The position numbers and the translations under genes are program-made. The notes below the pieces were generated by a model. That model did not search any database. It was not told where the DNA came from and was given only the letters and a program-made list of their open reading frames with translations. This document shows, one piece after another, positions 16,109 through 24,062 of a stretch of 51,945 nt of DNA. The DNA lies in NCBI GenBank assembly GCA_025056735.1, contig JANWVR010000060.1, positions 1 to 51,945 on the forward strand. Reading direction: 5' to 3'. Source of the DNA: Saprospiraceae bacterium. GTDB lineage: Bacteria; Bacteroidota; Bacteroidia; Chitinophagales; Saprospiraceae. Numbering within the stretch: the first letter of the stretch is position 1; each line of letters begins with the position of its first letter.

Positions 16109-18763
16109 ATGCTAAAGCTCTTCTCCTCGCTTCGAGAAAATCATCGCGTTCAGTCCCTCCTCGCTCACATACGTCTTGCCCGGCAAGGGGTAGCCGATGT
16201 GATCCACCCTCTACTGTCGCCGGTGTGGAGCATATGGGCCTTTCTGACCGCGCCTGTACGCGCCGTGTGGCGGCATTTTGAAGTGCGCCACCCTTTCCCA
16301 GCACGGGTACTTTCTGGGGTAAGCGCTCTGTTTCGCTGGGGCATCTATTTTCTATTATTCCTTATTCTTTGTGTCTGGGCCGGCCTTTTTGGCCGCCTGC
16401 CCAGTACAACGGAGCTGCGTTCAATAGAAACAGCCAATGCCACTGAGATTTATTCTGCCGATAGTGTCTTGCTGGGTAAGTTTTATGTGGAAAACCGCAC
16501 GACTATACCTTTAGAAAAAATATCGCCCTACGTGGTTACGGCATTACTGGCTACCGAAGACCGGCGTTTCTTTGAGCACAGCGGCATTGACCTGACGAGC
16601 TGGGTGCGCGTGGCCTTCGGCTTGATCACGCGCGATGATAAGGGCGGTGGCTCTACACTAAGTCAGCAATTAGCTAAGAATCTGTATCCGCGCAAGAGGT
16701 ACGCCATTCCGGGTATTAGTCTGCTTATCAACAAAATCCGCGAAAATTTCATCTCGGTGCGTTTAGAGCGCATCTACACTAAAGCAGAGCTGCTCAATCT
16801 ATACTTGAACACTGTACCTTTTGGCGGCGACCGCTACGGCATTAGTGTAGCAGCGCGGCATTTTTACAACAGAAAGGCACAAGATCTGACACCCGACCAG
16901 GCGGCCACGCTGATCGGCATGCTGAAGGCGACGACCTACTACGACCCGGTGCGCAATCCAGAAAATGCCACGCGCCGCCGCAATGTGGTGCTTCAGCAAA
17001 TGGTTAAAAACAGCACTTTTAATGTCTCAGTGCGCAGCAATCAACCCGGCATGGATCAGGTGCGTGCCATGATTGAGCGCGGACGCATCTCCCAAAAGGA
17101 ATATAATCAGCTTGTCCTCCGGCCTTTGGGTGCCCGCCGCTATCACGTGGACAGCCACAACGAAGGTCTGGCTACTTACTTCCGCGAATATCTGCGCACC
17201 GACGTGCTTCCCAGACTGCTCAAGGGCCGCACGCACAGCGACGGCACGCCGTTTAACTTGTACACCGATGGATTAAGAATTTACACTACTATCCACAGCC
17301 GGGCACAGCGCTACGCTGAGGAAGCCGTGCGCCAACACATGAGCCAACTACAAAACCTCTTCGAGCGCCACTGGAAAGGCTACAAGGGCGAAGAGAAACC
17401 CTGGGGCGACGACCGGTGGATAGAGGAACAAATGCGCCGTAGTGAGCGCTGGCTCACCCTGCGCGAAGCAGGCTGGAGCGAAGCCGACATTCGTGCTGAT
17501 TTTGAAAAACCTGTGCGAATGACCATCTTCTCCTGGCACGGCGACGCCTCGGAGATTGATACTGTCATGACGCCTTTAGACAGCGTGCGCTATTACTTTT
17601 GTTTGCTTAACTGTGGCTTCATGGCTATGGAACACGCTAATGGGTATGTGCGCGCATGGGTAGGCGGTATCCATTACAAATATTTCAAGTACGACCACGT
17701 TCGGAGCACTCGACAAGTGGGCTCCACGTTCAAACCCATTGTTTATGCGGCTGCTCTGCAAGACTCTCTTTCGCCTTGCACGTACCTGCCCAATCGGCAG
17801 GTGAAAATTGTGGACTGGGAGCCGCGCAATGCCAACGGCTTCTATGGCGGTTGGTACTCGCTGACGGCAGGTTTGACTCACTCAGTCAATGTGATTGCTG
17901 CACAGCTCATCGAACGCGTAGGCATCGAGCACACCATCCAACTGGCGCGTAAAATGGGCGTTACTGCCAGACTTCCGCGTGAGTTCGGCATCAGCCTTGG
18001 CGCTGCGGATATTTCACTGTATGAAATGATTCAGGTCTATGGCACCATGGCGAATAAGGGCATACGCCCTGAACCCGTAGTGGTGCTCCGCATCGTTACG
18101 CGCACGGGTGAAGTAGTATACGACCACGCGCAGGAGATAGCGCAACACCCTCCTACGCAGGTGCATGCGCTGACGCCCGACCACGCTGCCACCATGACGC
18201 GCATGATGCAATCTGTCGTCAACAGCGGCACAGGGTCGCGTTTGCGCCACGGCTATGGGCTGCATGAAGGGGACTTTGCCGGTAAAACGGGTACCACACA
18301 AAACCAGGCTGACGGCTGGTTTATCTGTTATAACCCTCGCTTAGTTACGGGCGCCTGGGTAGGCGCCTCTAGCCCTGCTGTGCGCTTCCGCTCATTAGCC
18401 TTAGGCCAGGGCGCCTCTATGGCACTGCCTATCGTGGGTATCTTCTGGCATAAAATGGCCAATGACCGCGAGTTCATCCGATGGTACCAGGAGCGCTTCC
18501 CCGAACCGCCCCCCCATGTGCTGGCGAAGTTTGGCTGTCCAGGCTTTATCAATATCTCGCCGGATACCCTCCAGATGCTGCTTATGGACTCTACTTTACG
18601 CGAAGACCTACGCCAAAATGGTTACCAAAACCTTCGAGAGGTTGCTGAGCAGTACTTTGAACAGGCCGGCGCTCAACCGGAACAGCCGCCCACAGAGGAG
18701 ACACCCAAACGCCCAAATATTCTGCATCGGCTGTTTGGCCAACGAGAAGACCAGGAACAATAG
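16109..18763 (+). CDS. mrcA: Class A penicillin-binding protein 1A
   Basis: An 884-residue bifunctional peptidoglycan synthase. A long basic N-terminal segment precedes one membrane helix (about 72-92, WGIYFLLFLILCVWAGLF). The GT51 glycosyltransferase domain has the catalytic Glu150 in EDRRFFEH, and GGSTLSQQLAKNL. The transpeptidase domain has Ser539 in STFK, the SVN triad and the KTGTT motif. It polymerises glycan strands and cross-links them in the periplasm. I prefer ATG 16109, preceded by AGGA, to the GTG at 16082. The DUF4350 gene starts three bases after its stop codon, so the two are probably co-translated. All key motifs are present. Confidence 0.95.
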   Translation: MLKLFSSLRENHRVQSLLAHIRLARQGVADVIHPLLSPVWSIWAFLTAPVRAVWRHFEVRHPFPARVLSGVSALFRWGIYFLLFLILCVWAGLFGRLPSTTELRSIETANATEIYSADSVLLGKFYVENRTTIPLEKISPYVVTALLATEDRRFFEHSGIDLTSWVRVAFGLITRDDKGGGSTLSQQLAKNLYPRKRYAIPGISLLINKIRENFISVRLERIYTKAELLNLYLNTVPFGGDRYGISVAARHFYNRKAQDLTPDQAATLIGMLKATTYYDPVRNPENATRRRNVVLQQMVKNSTFNVSVRSNQPGMDQVRAMIERGRISQKEYNQLVLRPLGARRYHVDSHNEGLATYFREYLRTDVLPRLLKGRTHSDGTPFNLYTDGLRIYTTIHSRAQRYAEEAVRQHMSQLQNLFERHWKGYKGEEKPWGDDRWIEEQMRRSERWLTLREAGWSEADIRADFEKPVRMTIFSWHGDASEIDTVMTPLDSVRYYFCLLNCGFMAMEHANGYVRAWVGGIHYKYFKYDHVRSTRQVGSTFKPIVYAAALQDSLSPCTYLPNRQVKIVDWEPRNANGFYGGWYSLTAGLTHSVNVIAAQLIERVGIEHTIQLARKMGVTARLPREFGISLGAADISLYEMIQVYGTMANKGIRPEPVVVLRIVTRTGEVVYDHAQEIAQHPPTQVHALTPDHAATMTRMMQSVVNSGTGSRLRHGYGLHEGDFAGKTGTTQNQADGWFICYNPRLVTGAWVGASSPAVRFRSLALGQGASMALPIVGIFWHKMANDREFIRWYQERFPEPPPHVLAKFGCPGFINISPDTLQMLLMDSTLREDLRQNGYQNLREVAEQYFEQAGAQPEQPPTEETPKRPNILHRLFGQREDQEQ

Positions 18764-18766
18764 TCC

Positions 18767-20089
18767 ATGACACCGATGCCTGAAAAATCGCCGCCGAAAA
18801 CGCGCAGCTGGCGGACACTACTCGCGCTGATGGCTCTGATTGCAGGCGTGGTCTTTTGGATGGTTCGCTCTGGTGCTGTCAGTTCAAGGCGCTATACATG
18901 GGTACCCAATTACCAGGAGAAAAGTGCTCAGCCGTTCGGCACTCAAGCACTTTTCCGTCTGCTCAATCAATACTTCCCCAACAATACCCTAACGACTATC
19001 ACGGACGACTTATCGCTCGCTCTTCCCATAGACCCGGATGCACCGCCGGCCGTTTACTTTTTTATTGGCGAGAGGCCCTACTACGACTCCGCTGCCACCG
19101 CTCATTTGCTGGCTTTTGTAGCAGCCGGTAATACGGCATTTTTATGCAGCGAGCGCATTCCATTTGATTTGATGTTTTATCTCTATCATGAGGAATGCCC
19201 GGAGGCACCGTGGTCGAATTACCTGACGTTGACTGCCGATAGCCTTCTCATCTCATTAAAAAACCCAGTAGAATCTCCTACTGCGGCAGTTTATTTTGCT
19301 AATCGCAATCGTGTTGCTGCCTTCAATTGGGCATACCTCCCGTCCAAACACTTTTGCCCTCCCCTGCCGCAAACGCCATTGGGCTATATAGGCGACTCCT
19401 TGGTCAATTTCGCCCGTTTTCCCTGCGGTGAAGGCGCTTTCTACCTTCACAGTACCCCACTGGCTTTTACCAATTACCACTTGCTGCGCCCAGCGATGCA
19501 GCGCTACGTCGAGGCAGTGTTGGCGCACCTTCCTGAAGGCGATATCTACTGGGACGTGAAGTATCGCGACCCTGAAGAGATGCAGCGCATCCAGCGGACT
19601 TGGGGCCGACGCCCTCCGTCAGAACATCCACTTAAGCACCTTCTACAGCAACCATCGTTGGCCTGGGCATGGTACCTGATGCTGGCCTTAGCCGGGCTGT
19701 ACGTGCTTTTCCGAAGCAAGCGTCGGCAGCGCGTCGTCCCTTTGTGGCCGCGCAAGGAAAACACTTCGTTCGAGTATGTGGATGCTATCGCGCAGATGCA
19801 CTTTCGGCAACGCAACTATCGCTATCTGTGCGTGCAAATGATAAAAACTTTTCTCCTGCAAACGCGGGAACGCTTTGGCATCGCCCCGCCCTCCCACATC
19901 GAAACGCTTCAAACCATCCCTGAGGACTTTGTGCAGCGGCTGTCGGAGGCAGCTAAAGTACCGGCGGGCGATGTGCGGATCATTTTCTCTAATTACGCGG
20001 CAGCACTTATTTATGACCCTATTGAGCAAAATGTCCTGGTTCTGCGCTCCAACATTCGCCATTTTTGGGCGCTCGCCGAAGGAAGGTGA
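18767..20089 (+). CDS. DUF4350 domain membrane protein
   Basis: A 440-residue protein with a membrane helix at about 15-33, an extracytoplasmic domain of some 270 residues, a second helix at about 300-320 (AWAWYLMLALAGLYVLF) and a cytoplasmic C-terminal domain of about 115 residues. The N-terminal part fits DUF4350 ('YQEKSAQPFGTQALFRLL'), a fold related to glutamine-amidotransferase-like sensor domains in gene sets with MoxR ATPases. Here the usual MoxR and DUF58 partners are missing; it follows the class A penicillin-binding protein by three bases instead. A link with envelope maintenance is an inference from that pairing. Function unproven. Confidence 0.75.
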   Translation: MTPMPEKSPPKTRSWRTLLALMALIAGVVFWMVRSGAVSSRRYTWVPNYQEKSAQPFGTQALFRLLNQYFPNNTLTTITDDLSLALPIDPDAPPAVYFFIGERPYYDSAATAHLLAFVAAGNTAFLCSERIPFDLMFYLYHEECPEAPWSNYLTLTADSLLISLKNPVESPTAAVYFANRNRVAAFNWAYLPSKHFCPPLPQTPLGYIGDSLVNFARFPCGEGAFYLHSTPLAFTNYHLLRPAMQRYVEAVLAHLPEGDIYWDVKYRDPEEMQRIQRTWGRRPPSEHPLKHLLQQPSLAWAWYLMLALAGLYVLFRSKRRQRVVPLWPRKENTSFEYVDAIAQMHFRQRNYRYLCVQMIKTFLLQTRERFGIAPPSHIETLQTIPEDFVQRLSEAAKVPAGDVRIIFSNYAAALIYDPIEQNVLVLRSNIRHFWALAEGR

Positions 20090-20159
20090 ACACATGCCTC
20101 AGCCTGCTGCTTAGAAACAAAGGCTCCCTAAGGGAAAAGGCGACCTTGCGGGTATAAGA

Positions 20160-21782
20160 TCACATTTGATTGGCTGAGCGAAAAAGGCGGTTCCAGTTAA
20201 TGCCATTGCGCAGTTGAGCGTTCTTCGTAGAGAAGAAAATAAAGAGCGGCTTGCCCACCACGTGATCTTCCGGTACATAACCCCAGATGCGCGAGTCTTC
20301 AGAATTATGGCGATTATCGCCCATCATCCAGTAGTAGTTCTGCTGAAAGGTGTAGGTAGGCGACTCTTTTCCATCAATAAAGTATTTACCGTCGCGCACC
20401 TCTAAAGTATGGCCCTCATATACGCGAATGATGCGTTCGTAGAAGGGCAAGCTAGCTGGGGTAAGCTGAACTGTTGCTCCCTTTTTGGGAATATAAATGG
20501 GGCCGAAGTTGTCCACCGTCCAATGGCCGTATTGCGCAGCATCGTTAGGGAAGACGTACCCCGGGCGTGCTCCGGGTTCGAAGCGCTCTATGGTGATGCC
20601 CGAGCCCCACGATTTCACTTTGGCCACCTGTTCAGCGTCGAGATTGTAATAGCGCCGCAGCTCACCGTTAGGCAGTTCTACAGGGATGGCATCGTTGAGA
20701 TTGACGCCCAATTCCTCCAGTTTGCGCAAATTGAGCATGCCACCTTCGTTACGGATGTAGTAAGCGAACTGAAGATGACGCGGGTTGACAGCAGGCTGAC
20801 CGTTTACATACACTTGACCACTCCGGATTTGCAAGCTATCGCCCGGTAGAGCAATGCAGCGTTTAATGTAGTGGTCTTTTTTGTCAATGGGCCGCGCGAC
20901 AACGGGTGGCATGGGCGGTAAAGGACGATTGAGGCGGCGCAGCATGTCCATTTCGCGCCGCCATTGATACACATCATAGGTGCGCCCTGGGGTAATAATG
21001 ACACTGTCGCCCGCTGGGAAGTTGAACACCACAGGTTCATTGCGGTCAATCTGTTCTAAAGCCGGCAATCGGAAATAGGGCAAAGAGGGTTCGCGCAGGT
21101 AAGACTCTCGGGCCAGCAGGCCGCTGCTTTTTTGGCTAAAGCGATTGTGAATGAGCGGAAACTGCAACACCGTCATAGGCGTTCGGATGCCATAGTGCGC
21201 TTTGCTAACGAAAAGGTAGTCGCCCACTTTCAGGCTGCCTTCCATCGAGGAAGTGGGTATCACAAACGCCTCGATGAGAAACATGCGAATAAACGCCGCG
21301 GCAAACACGGCAAAAATGATGGCCTCTACCCACTCCCGCACCGGCGACTTTTTGAACGGATTATTGGCCTCTAACCGCCGAAGCGCGGCCTTATCGTCTT
21401 TGTTCTTGGCCTCGGCATACTGGCGATGAAACTCCCGCTCTTGTTCCAGAATAGGGCCGTTGTACTTGTCGTTCGGATTGCGTCCGATGATAAAAAACGG
21501 TATCGGCGCGTAAATAACCGCCAGTGCTGCCTGCCAAAAGGAATGTTTGCCAAAGGACCGCACCATATCCACGCAAAGACCTGCATAGATAAAAATATTG
21601 ACAATCGGAAACAGCAGCCAGGCCGCATAGGCCGGCTTCCGCCCAACCATTTTGCACCACTCGACTGAGGCCAGCCCCGGCACGAGCGCCTTCCATCCCG
21701 GCACGCCGGCTTTTTCAAACAACTTAACCATGCTCAGAGTGAGCAGGATATACAGAACAATCAGGAAAATAAGTACTTCCAT
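20160..21782 (-). CDS. lepB: Signal peptidase I with N-terminal membrane domain
   Basis: A 540-residue membrane peptidase that removes Sec signal peptides. Residues about 1-110 form a DUF5684-like region of several helices (MEVLIFLIVLYILL, AAWLLFPIVNIFIYAGL) typical of Bacteroidota enzymes. Another helix (about 150-172) precedes the S26 domain. The catalytic Ser179 is in IPTSSMEG and the general base Lys307 in HYIKRCIALPGD; the GDNRHNSEDSR box lies near the C-terminus. An insert of about 110 residues separates Ser and Lys regions, which is longer than in Escherichia coli LepB. With eight T9SS cargo genes nearby, it is the enzyme expected to trim their Sec signals. The unknown gene at 21852 lies upstream on the same strand. 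Confidence 0.95.
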   Translation of the reverse strand: MEVLIFLIVLYILLTLSMVKLFEKAGVPGWKALVPGLASVEWCKMVGRKPAYAAWLLFPIVNIFIYAGLCVDMVRSFGKHSFWQAALAVIYAPIPFFIIGRNPNDKYNGPILEQEREFHRQYAEAKNKDDKAALRRLEANNPFKKSPVREWVEAIIFAVFAAAFIRMFLIEAFVIPTSSMEGSLKVGDYLFVSKAHYGIRTPMTVLQFPLIHNRFSQKSSGLLARESYLREPSLPYFRLPALEQIDRNEPVVFNFPAGDSVIITPGRTYDVYQWRREMDMLRRLNRPLPPMPPVVARPIDKKDHYIKRCIALPGDSLQIRSGQVYVNGQPAVNPRHLQFAYYIRNEGGMLNLRKLEELGVNLNDAIPVELPNGELRRYYNLDAEQVAKVKSWGSGITIERFEPGARPGYVFPNDAAQYGHWTVDNFGPIYIPKKGATVQLTPASLPFYERIIRVYEGHTLEVRDGKYFIDGKESPTYTFQQNYYWMMGDNRHNSEDSRIWGYVPEDHVVGKPLFIFFSTKNAQLRNGINWNRLFRSANQM

Positions 21783-21851
21783 GATAGGTGAAGCATTGGG
21801 CCGACGGGCGGCATTGAGGATTCTTTATATGTGGTATTAGACGGCTGAGCA

Positions 21852-23264
21852 CTAAACACCTTCGTCTTTATCGCTGTCTGCCTTACGGCGCGAACGGCGG
21901 ACACGGAAGATAGTATCGGCTTCCTTCTCAGTCAGAAGCCCCATCTCAACCATCTGGTTCTTGGCAAACTTGCGAATGTCCTGATAGTCCTTGCCGCGGC
22001 GATCGGTATAAACTTTCAACAAGCGGCTCAAGTACTCCTGAGCGGCCTTTTCCAAGGCTTGATTGAACTCTTGATTGCCAAAAATCCGGATGTAGAGCTG
22101 GAATATCTTGGACATCTCGAAGAAATCGCCATACTCAGCCTCCGATATGCCTTGCAGCCACCGGGTAAAGTACCGGAGCATAAGGAGGCGCAGGCACTTG
22201 CTTTCGACAGAAAGCCCTTCGTGCGAGTTGTAAAAATCGCGCACCGCCTCAATGGCGTCGGGATGCACATAGCCCAGGCCGTGCACCACCTGAGCCACCC
22301 GATAGAAGTCGGCGATCCTGCCCGGGCGACTCAAGTCAACAATGCGCGCCATGCGCAGATCGGCCTCCGGTGCCATGAGCGCCGCATGGTTCTGGTACAA
22401 ATCGGCCAGGAAGCCCAAATAATGAAGTTCAAACTCTGGAAAATTTGCCTGCTCGCGGGCAAAATGTTCGGCTACCTGTTGGCGTTCCTCTTCGGTCAGT
22501 TCCAGAAAGTTGCCCACCAAGGCCAGCATCTGAAGGTATTCTTCCGAGTTCTGGAAATCCGGATTGGCTAAAAAGGCCAACGCCTGTGCCTTCAGACTGT
22601 CGTTATCACCGCCCGCCTCGAAGCGTTTGATTAAAAACAGGCGCAGCGCCGAAAAATTAGCCTTCATCTCGCCACGCGCCTGAGGAAATTCCACAGAATA
22701 GAAGAACTCGTTTCGGAACTGCTTGATGTACCGGTGGTACAGGGCCTCGCGCTCTTTGAGATCGCGATATCGCTCGTTTTTCTGCTGTTGCAAGAAATAG
22801 CGCACGCGGCGGTTTTCAATCTGGTCGAGCAAATTCGTAATCCAGATATCGCTACTCAGCGCAAAGCCTACTTGAATACTTTGACCGATTCGTTTCTTCA
22901 GATGGTCGAAGTGTACACTATTGCAAATAGCCAGCAATACCTCTTTAAAATGGTCGTTAGGCCGTACGTAGCGGTACTGCTCGTTGATCTCGCCGCGCAG
23001 CACCGAATACCCCAGAATACGCGGCAGGAACAGCCCTTCAAACACTGGATTGAGGAGCGTCTTTTCCAATTCCAGCAATTGAAGTGGCGCATGCTCGGCC
23101 ACCTCGTGATATAACTGAGCTATAGCTGGCTCATAGGCTTGACGCAAGAGCAAATAATTCTCCTCCGACTCATCTTCCCAGTAGTGCCGCAGGAGTTCCG
23201 ACTCCTGAATGGTGTAGGCGATTTCATTAAGACGCTCATAGTATTTATCGTCTAATGGCTGCAT
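21852..23264 (-). CDS. Conserved-looking helical protein, function unknown
   Basis: A 470-residue soluble protein that I do not recognise. The frame is open to 23480, but the upstream part overlaps the rpsP terminator and reads as basic low-quality sequence, so the ATG at 23264 (MQPLDDKYYERLNEIAY) is preferred. It is almost wholly helical by composition, rich in Glu, Leu, Phe and Tyr, without signal peptide, membrane segment or catalytic motif. The C-terminus is charged (RVRRSRRKADSDKDEG). Its position between rpsP and lepB, on the same strand with a gap of about 70 bases to lepB, hints at a housekeeping role, but that is only context. Confidence 0.7.
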   Translation of the reverse strand: MQPLDDKYYERLNEIAYTIQESELLRHYWEDESEENYLLLRQAYEPAIAQLYHEVAEHAPLQLLELEKTLLNPVFEGLFLPRILGYSVLRGEINEQYRYVRPNDHFKEVLLAICNSVHFDHLKKRIGQSIQVGFALSSDIWITNLLDQIENRRVRYFLQQQKNERYRDLKEREALYHRYIKQFRNEFFYSVEFPQARGEMKANFSALRLFLIKRFEAGGDNDSLKAQALAFLANPDFQNSEEYLQMLALVGNFLELTEEERQQVAEHFAREQANFPEFELHYLGFLADLYQNHAALMAPEADLRMARIVDLSRPGRIADFYRVAQVVHGLGYVHPDAIEAVRDFYNSHEGLSVESKCLRLLMLRYFTRWLQGISEAEYGDFFEMSKIFQLYIRIFGNQEFNQALEKAAQEYLSRLLKVYTDRRGKDYQDIRKFAKNQMVEMGLLTEKEADTIFRVRRSRRKADSDKDEGV

Positions 23265-23304
23265 AACTAAATAAGGCGATTGAACAAAGCATTTTTTTTG
23301 AAAA

Positions 23305-23342
23305 AAGACCTGGCAAAGCACCTTGAGGCTTTGCCAGGTCTT
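23305..23342 (-). terminator. Terminator after rpsP
   Basis: A perfect 15-bp stem (AAGACCTGGCAAAGC at 23305-23319 paired with 23328-23342) with an 8-base loop. On the minus strand the right arm is followed by TTTT, a C and an A run. It lies 56 bases past the rpsP stop. Confidence 0.85.
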
Positions 23343-23362
23343 AAGAAACCCGAATTGCACGG

Positions 23363-23370
23363 CAAAGGTA
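23363..23370 (-). promoter_or_regulatory. -7 box between rpsP and its terminator
   Basis: TACCTTTG on the minus strand, with a TTTG 15 bases upstream (23386-23389 on the plus strand), resembles a Bacteroidota promoter with a short spacer. If used, transcripts would run through the hairpin at 23305-23342 before reaching the 470-residue gene. Confidence 0.4.
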
Positions 23371-23397
23371 GCGAAACTTTTGTCGCAAATACGTCGC

Positions 23398-23907
23398 TTA
23401 CTCCGCAGAATTTTCTTCAGATGCCGTTTCTGGTTCGTTTTCTGCGGAAGCTTCCGTTTCAGGCTGCGGTGCTTCCTCAACGGGCTTTGGTTTCACTTTC
23501 GGCGTGCCGTCTACAGCAGCCAGGAACTGGCGCTTTTTCTCAGCGGTTTGCTCGCGACGCTTCTGGATATTGGCCTCTTTTTCCTCTTTCCAGGCGTTCC
23601 AGCGGGCTTCGGCTTCTTCTAAAGTAAGTGCGCCTTTCTTGACCCCCAGCATGAGGTGTTTCTTGTATAAGATGCCCTTAAATCGCAGAATAGCGCGAAC
23701 GGTATCGGTGGGCTGGGCGCCGTTCATTAGCCAGTGATAGGCTCGGTCCAGGTTCAACTCGATCGTAGCGGGCTGTGTCAGCGGGTTGTAAGTACCCAAC
23801 TTTTCGATAAAACGACCGTCGCGCGGCGCGCGCGCATCGGCGGCTACGATGTGGTAAAAAGGTGCTTTCCGGCGGCCCCGACGTTGGAGGCGAAGTCTTA
23901 CTGCCAT
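23398..23907 (-). CDS. rpsP: 30S ribosomal protein S16
   Basis: A 169-residue protein. The first 80 or so residues are S16 proper ([39 protein letters not shown]). Residues about 90-140 form a charged helical extension ([24 protein letters not shown]) and the last 30 are very acidic ([22 protein letters not shown]). Such tails are usual in Bacteroidota S16 and missing in Escherichia coli, where S16 is about 82 residues. S16 helps build the 30S body. A promoter box lies 83 bases upstream and a strong terminator follows, so it is probably monocistronic. Confidence 0.97.
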   Translation of the reverse strand: MAVRLRLQRRGRRKAPFYHIVAADARAPRDGRFIEKLGTYNPLTQPATIELNLDRAYHWLMNGAQPTDTVRAILRFKGILYKKHLMLGVKKGALTLEEAEARWNAWKEEKEANIQKRREQTAEKKRQFLAAVDGTPKVKPKPVEEAPQPETEASAENEPETASEENSAE

Positions 23908-23932
23908 TCGATGTTGAAAATTTTATTGAATA

Positions 23933-23997
23933 GAGATAGTATCTCGCCCGGCTACCTATACTCGGATAGCGCCGGGCTTTTCAGGGCCGCAAAGGTA
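23933..23997 (-). promoter_or_regulatory. rpsP promoter box and structured leader
   Basis: TACCTTTG on the minus strand (23990-23997) is a Bacteroidota -7 box. The leader of about 75 bases then contains a hairpin with GCCCGGC/GCCGGGC outer arms and CTAT/ATAG inner arms (about 23947-23978), followed by a GAGATAGTATCTC palindrome (23933-23945). This could be a protein-binding leader; that is an inference. Confidence 0.4.
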
Positions 23998-24062
23998 GAA
24001 CAATCTTTCCATAAAAAACCTCGCCTGACGAAAAAAACTTACAAGGTTTAATGCGCTATATG

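Noticed and set aside
23265-23480. N-terminal extension of the 470-residue gene
   Set aside because: The added 72 codons overlap the rpsP terminator hairpin and part of the rpsP 3' end and are unusually basic; ATG 23264 is a natural start.
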